Below the pieces are notes generated by a model. The model was given only the letters and a program-made list of their open reading frames with translations. It did no database searches and was not told the DNA's origin. A DNA stretch of 21,624 bases. It comes from a virus. Position numbers and translations under genes: made by a program. Shown one piece after another: positions 13,225 to 19,691 of this stretch (position 1 is its first letter; every line of letters begins with the position of its first letter). Location: the IMG/VR virus record IMGVR_UViG_3300002121_000046, positions 1 to 21,624 of that record; one strand, written 5' to 3'.

Positions 13225-14646
13225 GTGGCTTTAACTCTTGGAACCAACTCGGGCTTTGTAACCGTTGCACCTACAGAAGACCCTGCTGGAACAAGCACTA
13301 CTTTTGATGGCTCGTCTGTAGTTACAAAAGATACCAGCCCTGCTGGGGCTACAAGTATAACCGAGATAGGTTGGTATCGTGCTGCTGGAACTAATAGTGC
13401 TAATTTTGAAGTAGCTTTATATTCTGATACTGCTGGCGTAGCAGATGTTAGGCTTTTTGTTGATGACACCAACTCAGACACTGCGGGTGGATGGGTACGT
13501 GTAACAGTTGACTGGGCAATTTCTGCCAGTACGGCTTATTGGCTCGGCTTACAAATGGACGCTCACAGTGGCAACAGTGGAGTTGACCGTGCAGATTCTG
13601 GGGGTGCGGGGAGAGATATACTGGCATCTCAAACCGCTCTAAACGACCCCTACGGCGGGGGTGCGGTAGGAGACGCTGATGGGATGTATGCTATTTATGC
13701 TTTAGTCGTAGCTCCTAGTCCCTCGGTTAGCCCTAGCTCATCTGAGTCCCCCAGTATATCGCCTTCCGCCTCAGAGAGTCCGTCGGCCTCAGTAAGTCCA
13801 TCCATCTCACCCTCTGCCAGCGTATCTCCATCTGCTAGTGAAAGCCCCAGCGCCAGCGTTTCACCCAGTATTTCTCCTTCAGCTTCGATTTCACCAAGTG
13901 CTAGCGAGTCGCCAAGTATTTCACCCTCGGCTTCTACCAGTCCGAGCGCCAGCGGGTCTCCATCAATCTCGCCTAGCGCCAGCGTTAGTCCCAGTAGCAG
14001 TATTTCAGCTAGTATATCGCCCTCCTCGTCCGTCTCTCCTTCAGCCTCAACCAGCCCGAGTTCGTCAAGCAGCCCTTCCCTCTCCCCTAGCAGTTCTTTA
14101 AGCCCTTCGTCATCCGAGAGTCCGAGCATCTCTCCCAGCGCTTCAGTTTCACCGAGTAGTTCAGAATCTCCATCAATCAGCCCCTCCGCATCTGTATCGC
14201 CTAGCGCCTCAACTAGTGTTAGCGTTTCCCCTAGTGCAAGTGCTTCGCCGTCAGAAGGTAGCTCCATCTCGCCCTCGGCTTCTGTCTCGCCATCGGCATC
14301 TTCATCGCCCTCAATTTCACCCTCAGCTTCCTTGTCACCGTCAGCTTCCATCTCTGCTAGTATCTCCCCTTCGGCAAGCTTATCTCCGTCAAGTTCCACT
14401 AGTCCATCCCTGTCCCCTTCGGCTTCGGTCTCAGCATCCACAAGTCCCAGCGCCTCGACCAGCCCTAGCATCTCGCCCTCGGCAAGTGTTAGCCCATCAA
14501 GTAGTATCTCCCCATCAATTTCACCTAGTAGTAGTTTAAGCCCATCAAGTAGCCTCAGCGCTAGTCTGTCCCCATCATCCTCGGCTTCCCCTAGCGCCGC
14601 CGGGCAGACGCCTCAGTGGCGGACTATGCTTGGTGTCGGTTTATAA
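13225..14646 (+). CDS. Fibre-like protein with long Ser/Pro repeat (473 aa)
   Basis: Residues 1-160 form a beta-rich domain (YWLGLQMDAHSGNSG) that resembles virion adhesion or carbohydrate-binding domains. About 295 residues of SPSxS-type repeats follow, then a short end GQTPQWRTMLGVGL. The repeat uses all six serine codons freely, so the protein pattern is kept while the DNA is not a clean tandem repeat. Start is GTG with AGG about 9 nt upstream. It probably projects from the virion or tail. The Ser-rich rod is an obvious candidate acceptor for the sugars handled by the downstream cassette, which is inference. Confidence 0.75.
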   Translation: MALTLGTNSGFVTVAPTEDPAGTSTTFDGSSVVTKDTSPAGATSITEIGWYRAAGTNSANFEVALYSDTAGVADVRLFVDDTNSDTAGGWVRVTVDWAISASTAYWLGLQMDAHSGNSGVDRADSGGAGRDILASQTALNDPYGGGAVGDADGMYAIYALVVAPSPSVSPSSSESPSISPSASESPSASVSPSISPSASVSPSASESPSASVSPSISPSASISPSASESPSISPSASTSPSASGSPSISPSASVSPSSSISASISPSSSVSPSASTSPSSSSSPSLSPSSSLSPSSSESPSISPSASVSPSSSESPSISPSASVSPSASTSVSVSPSASASPSEGSSISPSASVSPSASSSPSISPSASLSPSASISASISPSASLSPSSSTSPSLSPSASVSASTSPSASTSPSISPSASVSPSSSISPSISPSSSLSPSSSLSASLSPSSSASPSAAGQTPQWRTMLGVGL

Positions 14647-14661
14647 CCGGCTGAAACTTTG

Positions 14662-14692
14662 TTGTAATTCTGGAACCTTTTTGTGTTAAAAT
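14662..14692 (+). promoter_or_regulatory. Promoter of the glycan cassette
   Basis: TAAAAT (14687-14692) has TGT before it (extended -10). A weak TTGTAA lies at 14662-14667 with a long 19-bp spacer. The predicted start is about 14699, only 2-3 nt before the ATG at 14702, and no ribosome binding site is present. Confidence 0.45.
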
Positions 14693-14701
14693 TAATTTAA
14701 T

Positions 14702-14974
14702 ATGCGTAAAGCTCCCAAAAGCCAACAGGAAAAAAAGGAAATTTTGGAAGCTGACCGTCGTACTAAACGCACTAAAGGTTTCGCCCTAATGAGTGTCCGC
14801 GACCAAGGTTATGCTCGGCTACGGGACTATAACCAGGGCGAGTCGGTCACGATGGACTGGAACATCCCTGGTGAGAATAAGTTCTTGCTCCATCTAGAGA
14901 GCAATAGTAAACACGATGAAATAAATCTGGTATTTGATGCCGAGGAGTTCCGTAAGTGGTTGCGCTGGGCTTGA
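14702..14974 (+). CDS. Hypothetical protein opening the glycan cassette (90 aa)
   Basis: A basic N-terminus (MRKAPKSQQEKKEILEADRR, then TKRTK) is followed by a small beta-rich unit (SVTMDWNIPGENKFLLHLES, then HDEINLVFDAEEFRKWLRW). The gene has no ribosome binding site and its promoter -10 ends 9 nt before the ATG. The 3' end encodes GAGGAG, the binding site for the overlapping glycosyltransferase gene. First gene of the operon, so it may be a regulator or small partner; no family recognised. Confidence 0.65.
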   Translation: MRKAPKSQQEKKEILEADRRTKRTKGFALMSVRDQGYARLRDYNQGESVTMDWNIPGENKFLLHLESNSKHDEINLVFDAEEFRKWLRWA

Positions 14975-15909
14975 GTGTTATTATCGCCAGTAGAGTCGAC
15001 CAATACCTACAAAAAACGGTTGACGATTTATTAGAAAAAGCTGACGGCGAGATTGAGGTCATTGTAGTGCTTGATGGTTATTGGCCTAATCCGCCCCTGA
15101 AGGAGGACCCTAGGGTTGTTATCATCCATCAAGGGACGATTCACGATAACCTGGGTATGCGCGAAGCCATAAATGCCGGGGTAAGTATTGCCCGGGGTAA
15201 GTACATTATGAAGATTGATGAACACTGCATGGTCGACCAAGGATATGACCTGAAATTGGCCGCCGATTGCCAAGACAACTGGGTGGTAATACCCCGCCGA
15301 TTTCGATTAGAGCCCGACAGCTGGACCCTGCTAGAAGATGGTCGCCCGCCCATTGATTATATGCAGATAGACTACCCCTACCAACGCCCCTATGACCGTA
15401 CTTGTGGGCTGCATGGCGGAGAATGGCGCTGGCGCCACTATGACCGCAAGCATATTTTGATAGACGATACTATGAGCTGGCAGGGGTCATGTTGGTTCAC
15501 CACCAAGGCCTATTGGGATAAACTACTTTTTCCCCTAGAGACCTCAAAATACGGCACTTTTACTCACGAGTCCCAGGAAATCGGCATGAAGGTCTGGCTG
15601 TCGGGTGGACGCCTGGTGGTTAATAAAAAGACCTGGTACGCTCATTATCATAAAGGTAAAAAAGGCAAGGGCTATGGTTTCTCTCGGGCCCAATATGCTA
15701 GACACATGGCCGACATGGAGAAAGGTCGTTTATTCGCCATAGATTATTGGGTCAACGATAAATGGGACAGCCCCGCGCGGATACACAGCTTCCAATGGTT
15801 GATGGATAAATTCTGGCCGGTACCAGGGTGGCCCGACAACTGGCAGGAGCAAATTAGAATCGACCAGGAAAAGGATTGGTCGAAGTTAGGAGAACCAACG
15901 TGGTCATAG
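14956..15909 (+). CDS. GT-A glycosyltransferase with DxH motif (GT2/GT27-like)
   Basis: This 317-aa enzyme likely transfers a sugar from a nucleotide-sugar donor. It opens with the GT-A strand LSVIIASR, then VIVVLDGYW (D40), and has GVSIARGKYIMKIDEHC with the DxH metal motif at 88-90. Further on are SWQGSCWFTTKAYW, an acidic SQEIGMKVWLSGG segment and WYAHYHKG. That order (DxH, Q/G-G-x-F, E-x-x-x-x-x-W-x-x-G-G, H) is the one seen in polypeptide GalNAc-transferases (GT27) and their GT2 relatives. GTG 14956 is favoured because GAGGAG lies 8 nt upstream; TTG 14971, overlapping the previous stop as TTGA, is the alternative. Paralogous to the first half of the 556-aa protein. Substrate unknown. Confidence 0.85.
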   Translation: MVALGLSVIIASRVDQYLQKTVDDLLEKADGEIEVIVVLDGYWPNPPLKEDPRVVIIHQGTIHDNLGMREAINAGVSIARGKYIMKIDEHCMVDQGYDLKLAADCQDNWVVIPRRFRLEPDSWTLLEDGRPPIDYMQIDYPYQRPYDRTCGLHGGEWRWRHYDRKHILIDDTMSWQGSCWFTTKAYWDKLLFPLETSKYGTFTHESQEIGMKVWLSGGRLVVNKKTWYAHYHKGKKGKGYGFSRAQYARHMADMEKGRLFAIDYWVNDKWDSPARIHSFQWLMDKFWPVPGWPDNWQEQIRIDQEKDWSKLGEPTWS

Positions 15910-16394
15910 GTCATGGTGATATTGCAAAAGTACTGCCCCAAAGAAAGAATCTACTATTTTTCGCTTCGGGTGTATCGAACTCTCAGGAAATTCATCGCCA
16001 CGCTTATGCCCGCGAAGAGGATTTGTTAATGTCTCAACCGAGGGACGAGCATATCGTTTACTTCAGTAGCTTGAGTATTTTTTATGATAATACTCTTTAT
16101 ACTCGCCACAAACGCTACATGGAGACTTTAGTCAAAGAGAATTTCCCGACTTACACTATTATGAGGTTGGGCAATATTGCTTGGGGAAATAATCCCCATA
16201 CTCTAATCAATTATCTCCGCGCCCACCCCAAGGCGGAGATAAGAAATGAATATAGGTATATTATCAGTAAAGACGAATTTCTGCATTGGATAAATCTGAT
16301 ACCGAGTTGGCCCTGCGAGATGAATTGCCCAGGTGAACGTTTAAAAGTGAAGGAGGTTTATGAGCGCTTTGTTAAACCGTATCGAACTAGCTAA
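15900..16394 (+). CDS. Half-size SDR / NAD-dependent epimerase-like protein (164 aa)
   Basis: Epimerase-like features: MVIGHGDIAK at the start as a degenerate Rossmann loop, FFASGVSNS, HIVYFSSLSIFYD before the catalytic YTRHK (YxxxK, Y67/K71), then TIMRLGNIAWGNNP, a typical sugar-epimerase segment. At 164 aa it is about half the usual 300 or more, with the nucleotide-binding half shortened and a small C-terminal part. GTG 15900 has AGGAG 7 nt upstream, better than TTG 15876. It overlaps the previous gene by 10 nt. It may be a minimal sugar-nucleotide-modifying enzyme or an evolving remnant. Confidence 0.6.
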   Translation: MVIGHGDIAKVLPQRKNLLFFASGVSNSQEIHRHAYAREEDLLMSQPRDEHIVYFSSLSIFYDNTLYTRHKRYMETLVKENFPTYTIMRLGNIAWGNNPHTLINYLRAHPKAEIRNEYRYIISKDEFLHWINLIPSWPCEMNCPGERLKVKEVYERFVKPYRTS

Positions 16395-16884
16395 GTATTT
16401 CGCCGAGCTGGGTTTTAAGGTCGGAGCAGAAATTGGTGTCAATCGGGGACTTTATGCCCAGACGATGTTCGAGAACAACCCAGGGTTAAAACTATACTTA
16501 GTAGATAACTGGGCTTCTGAGCGACGTCGGAGTAACATGGCTGAGGCGCTAGACCGAACCAACGAATATAATGCCGAAGTCATGGAGATGACTAGCTTGG
16601 AAGCTGCCCAGCAATTTCAATCTGAAGCTTTAGATTTTGTCTTTATCGACGCTGGGCATACTTATAAAGATGTCAAAGAGGACCTTGAGGCCTGGACCCC
16701 CAAGGTCAGAAAAGGTGGTATTGTTTCGGGCCACGATTACTATGAATTCCCTTCTGGTAGAGGCGGCGTCATTCCAGCCGTCAACGAATATATCGCCGAG
16801 CACGGCTATGCATTGCATATAATCCCTTGGGATAAGACCCAGAGTGTCGATAATCGTCAACCTTGTTGGTACTTTCGACGATGA
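16360..16884 (+). CDS. Class I SAM-dependent methyltransferase (174 aa), copy 1
   Basis: Motif I is GAEIGVNRGLYAQTM (22-36), then YLVDNW (46-51) and FVFIDAGHTYKDVKEDLEAW (93-112), and GGIVSGHDYY (119-128). This is the Methyltransf_24 / cephalosporin-hydroxylase-like pattern often seen in sugar or glycan methylation loci. AAGGAGG precedes the ATG; it overlaps the epimerase-like gene by 35 nt. Likely methylates a sugar or glycan end. Target not decided. Similar to the next gene. Confidence 0.85.
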   Translation: MSALLNRIELAKYFAELGFKVGAEIGVNRGLYAQTMFENNPGLKLYLVDNWASERRRSNMAEALDRTNEYNAEVMEMTSLEAAQQFQSEALDFVFIDAGHTYKDVKEDLEAWTPKVRKGGIVSGHDYYEFPSGRGGVIPAVNEYIAEHGYALHIIPWDKTQSVDNRQPCWYFRR

Positions 16885-17468
16885 CGGTTATACCAGATTT
16901 CGGCAGAAATCAGTTGGCCTCGCTCACGGCCTTGCTGGGATTTACGGTTGGCGTGGAAGTAGGAGTAGCTGCCGGAGGGTTTTCTAAGGTCATCCTAGAC
17001 GCTAATCCTAAAATGGAACTTTATGGGGTAGACCCCTGGACACCCTACGGCGGGTATAGAGACTATGCCCGAAAATCCACCCTAGATACTCTGGAAATAA
17101 AAGCCCGCCGTCTGTTAAAGGGATATGACAACTATGAGTTCATCAAGGCCTTCAGTATGGACGCTGTTCAGCAGTTCTCGGACGGTTCCTTGGATTTTGT
17201 ATACATAGATGCCAACCACCAGGAACCGTATGTCTCCCAAGATATTAACGAGTGGTATCGAAAACTCCGACCTAGGGGTATCCTCTCTGGACACGACTAT
17301 GTACGAAGTGCCCATCGGGATGGGACACCCCTGTATCACGATGTCAAGAACGCCATTCACCGTTTCACGAATGAAAATGGGATAGAGCTGTTCATCCTGG
17401 GGAATGAAGCCATAGACGAAGGGCTAGTCAGAGACCGCCCGAGAAGTTGGATGCTATGGAAAAGGTAG
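16881..17468 (+). CDS. Class I SAM-dependent methyltransferase (195 aa), copy 2
   Basis: It shares the layout of copy 1: GVEVGVAAGGFSKVI (24-38), YGVDPW (48-53), DFVYIDANHQEPYVSQDINE (105-124) and RGILSGHDYV (132-141). Its ATG overlaps the previous stop as ATGA, so that start is chosen over an upstream TTG at 16863. A tandem duplication that diverged, possibly to methylate different positions. Same uncertainty on substrate. Confidence 0.85.
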   Translation: MTVIPDFGRNQLASLTALLGFTVGVEVGVAAGGFSKVILDANPKMELYGVDPWTPYGGYRDYARKSTLDTLEIKARRLLKGYDNYEFIKAFSMDAVQQFSDGSLDFVYIDANHQEPYVSQDINEWYRKLRPRGILSGHDYVRSAHRDGTPLYHDVKNAIHRFTNENGIELFILGNEAIDEGLVRDRPRSWMLWKR

Positions 17469-18124
17469 CCATCTTAAGTTGCGTCTTGGGTGGCTTCGAC
17501 ACCCCCAAAGACCCCGTCGAGCAGGACATCCCCGCTACTTTTCATCGCTGGACTGATGAGAATTTTCCGTTAATCGCTGGTTTGACCCCAAGGTTACAGT
17601 ACAGAATCCCTAAATACTTCGGTTGGCAGATGTTGCCTGGATATGATTTTTATATTTGGTTGGATGGAGGTATATCTCTGTTAAGACGAGATTGTGCGAC
17701 GTGGTATTTATCACAAATAGATGGTTATGATATCGGCTTTTTCGAACATCCGCACCGTAATTCCATCGAAGCCGAGGTTCGGCACGTAGACGACTATCTT
17801 CACCGGCGGGTAGGGACCAAGAGAGGGCAGGACTACATCATCTCAAGATACGAGAACGGTCTTCATAAAGAGCAGTTACGAATAATCCAGAAAGACAAGC
17901 ATTATTCGGACGATAAATTATACGCTACCACAGTATTCGCTTACCGCAATAATCCGAGAGTCCAGGCTTTTATGAAGGACTGGTGGTACTACCAGAGCCG
18001 ATATTTTACTTGCGACCAGATTCCCTTGCCTTGGCTATGCGATAATTGGGGACTTAAGGTTAAGACATTCGATGAACCGCTTTATAAAACAGGGTACATG
18101 AGTTTGGTAAGCCACCACCGATGA
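17456..18124 (+). CDS. DUF616 / TOD1-like glycosyltransferase (222 aa)
   Basis: MEKVAILSCVLGGFD is followed by RLQYRIPKYFGWQMLPGYDF and YIWLDGGISLL (67-77). This matches the family pattern in which a Tyr-x-Ser/Tyr-Ile-Trp-Leu/Ile-Asp-Gly acidic motif sits after a Lys/Arg-x-Pro-Lys stretch. The family has a GT-A-like fold, with Asp70 a likely metal or donor-binding residue. ATG 17456 is used; TTG 17447 is an alternative. It overlaps the previous gene by 13 nt and the next by 4 nt (ATGA). Function as glycosyltransferase is inferred from the family. Confidence 0.6.
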   Translation: MEKVAILSCVLGGFDTPKDPVEQDIPATFHRWTDENFPLIAGLTPRLQYRIPKYFGWQMLPGYDFYIWLDGGISLLRRDCATWYLSQIDGYDIGFFEHPHRNSIEAEVRHVDDYLHRRVGTKRGQDYIISRYENGLHKEQLRIIQKDKHYSDDKLYATTVFAYRNNPRVQAFMKDWWYYQSRYFTCDQIPLPWLCDNWGLKVKTFDEPLYKTGYMSLVSHHR

Positions 18125-19005
18125 GCAGAATTGCCGTAGCCGTACCCACTATTCCTGAGCGAGCTGACATTTTCGCCAAGTTCATGGAGGCGTGGCAACC
18201 GCTGTTCGATAAGCATAAAGCCGAATTTATCAAAGTGCTAGATGGCAAATACCCAACAGTTATAGGGACTGACGAAAATACCTTGCCCTATTCCCCCGTG
18301 GATGTCATGGGTGAATACGCTGACTGTTTGTCTAATCTCAACGCTGGAATCCGGAACCTTGGCTTTGCCTATATAGCTAGGTACCTACCAGAAGTCGAGT
18401 ATATCGTCACCCTAGACGACGACGTTCTACCGATAGGCGACCCCATTGCTGACCATATTACCGCCCTCAGAAAAATGGTTCCTGTAAGCTGGATATCCAC
18501 CGCAGTCGACAACTACACCAGGGGGTTCCCCTATCTAATAAGAGAAGAAGCTGAGGTCGTCCTATCGCATGGTGTCTGGCGAGGCGTGGCTGACTGGGAC
18601 GCTGCTTCTCAGCTTATTCTGGGGAGCCACAGACCGGTAGAGTTTTATAAAGGTCCGATTCCTAAAGGTGCCTATTACCCGATGTGCTCTATGAATTTGG
18701 CTTTCAAGCGGAAGATGCTGCCTTATATGTACCACGCTCCCTGGGCGTTGGGTATCCATCGTTTTGATGACATCCTAACGGGCGTGGAGAGTAAACGCGA
18801 GATAGATAAACACGGCTGGGCAGCGGTCACTGGATATGCTAGAGTCCACCACGAACGAGCCTCCAATGTTTTCACCAATCTCAAGAACGAAGCTCCTGGC
18901 ATGGAGCTAAATGAACATTTCTGGGAGGGCGATGAGAGCCATCCCTACTTTAAGATTTATAGGGAGAAATACGCCTTATGGCAAAAATACATAGCAATGA
19001 TATAA
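18121..19005 (+). CDS. Reversibly glycosylated polypeptide / UDP-arabinopyranose mutase-like protein (GT75)
   Basis: The 294-aa protein closely follows plant RGP/UAM proteins, which convert UDP-arabinopyranose to UDP-arabinofuranose. Shared features in order: IAVAVPTI at the start; VTLDDDV with the DDD triad (99-101); RGFPYLIREE (134-143), which holds both arginines seven residues apart as in the RGYPFSLREG region of plants; VLSHGVWRGVADWDAASQLI (147-166); PKGAYYPMCSMNLAFKR (181-197); RFDDILTG (214-221); and HHERASNVFTNLKNE (243-257). From memory, the DDD and first arginine are needed for mutase and self-glycosylation. The first ATG overlaps the previous stop (ATGA). Whether it acts on arabinose or another sugar here is unknown. 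Confidence 0.82.
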   Translation: MSRIAVAVPTIPERADIFAKFMEAWQPLFDKHKAEFIKVLDGKYPTVIGTDENTLPYSPVDVMGEYADCLSNLNAGIRNLGFAYIARYLPEVEYIVTLDDDVLPIGDPIADHITALRKMVPVSWISTAVDNYTRGFPYLIREEAEVVLSHGVWRGVADWDAASQLILGSHRPVEFYKGPIPKGAYYPMCSMNLAFKRKMLPYMYHAPWALGIHRFDDILTGVESKREIDKHGWAAVTGYARVHHERASNVFTNLKNEAPGMELNEHFWEGDESHPYFKIYREKYALWQKYIAMI

Positions 19006-19691
19006 CCGCTGTTTATTACACGGCTGACGAGTTACCCCACAAGTTCGCAGTGGCTACAATGAATCAGTTGCTGAAGGCACTTGGCGATATCCCTATAATT
19101 ATTATCAAGAAAGACCCTTTAGCAGAACGTTCCCAGGCCAATATCTATCGCCAAGCATTGCAGGGGGCGAAACTGGCTCACACTAAATATATAGCTTGTT
19201 GTGAGGACGATGTTCTTTATTCCCCAGAGCACTTCAAATTTCGCCCTAAAGACGGACACTGGGGTTATAACATGAACGCCTGGAGTATCTTTACCTGGGG
19301 AGAGCCGGTATTCAGCTATAAAGCTCCCGGAGGCCGAAGGAACTTGGCTGGCCTTATCTGTGACCGCCAGATGTTTATAAATCACTTAGAAGAAAGGTTC
19401 CGGTTATGGTCGGATGATTCTAAAATCCGCAAAGAAATATTCGGTGAACCCGGAAAGTATGATAACCAGCTCGGTACGACTCCTTACCCTTCCGAATATT
19501 TTTACATTAACCCACCCAATATAATATTCTCGCACCAGACCGCCTTGCAGTTCGAGGGGTTGGGCACCCGCAAGGCATTGGGTAATATTCGTGCCACCGA
19601 GATACCTTTTTGGGGGCGGGCATCTGATATAGTAAAACTATATAAGGAAAATAAAAATGCCACAACTCAGTATCCTTATTCCAAGCCGTAG
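18978..19691 (+). CDS. Glycosyltransferase-like protein with EDD motif (237 aa)
   Basis: GT-A-like start ITAVYYTADELPHKF, a strand IIIIKKD and a central TKYIACCEDDVLYSPEHFKF (69-88) with EDD as the probable metal-binding acidic motif. NMNAWSIFTWGE and the C-terminal FSHQTAL segment follow. The YI-EDDVLY-P-HF signature is shared with the second half of the 556-aa protein (FFTEHDVLYHPSHFDF), so the two are paralogues. It overlaps the RGP-like gene by 28 nt, with AGGGAG upstream. Assigned to glycosyl transfer from pattern and context; family not named with certainty. Confidence 0.6.
   Translation: MAKIHSNDITAVYYTADELPHKFAVATMNQLLKALGDIPIIIIKKDPLAERSQANIYRQALQGAKLAHTKYIACCEDDVLYSPEHFKFRPKDGHWGYNMNAWSIFTWGEPVFSYKAPGGRRNLAGLICDRQMFINHLEERFRLWSDDSKIRKEIFGEPGKYDNQLGTTPYPSEYFYINPPNIIFSHQTALQFEGLGTRKALGNIRATEIPFWGRASDIVKLYKENKNATTQYPYSKP
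19627..19643 (+). other. Hairpin before the 556-aa gene start
   Basis: ATATAGT/ACTATAT (19627-19633 with 19637-19643, loop AAA) lies within the end of the upstream gene and 2 nt before the AAGGAAAA ribosome binding site. Could tune re-initiation. AT-rich, so stability is low. Confidence 0.35.

Noticed and set aside
13695-14471. Long minus-strand ORF of 258 codons opposite the Ser/Pro repeat
   Set aside because: It is a by-product of the repeat: the complement of serine and proline codons avoids stops and gives Leu/Glu/Gly/Asp repeats. It has no ribosome binding site or promoter.
16360-17468. DNA methyltransferases
   Set aside because: The motifs (E-x-G-V, DFVFIDAGH, SGHDY) match small-molecule or glycan methyltransferases. 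The DPPY/NPPY or PC motifs of DNA methyltransferases are absent.
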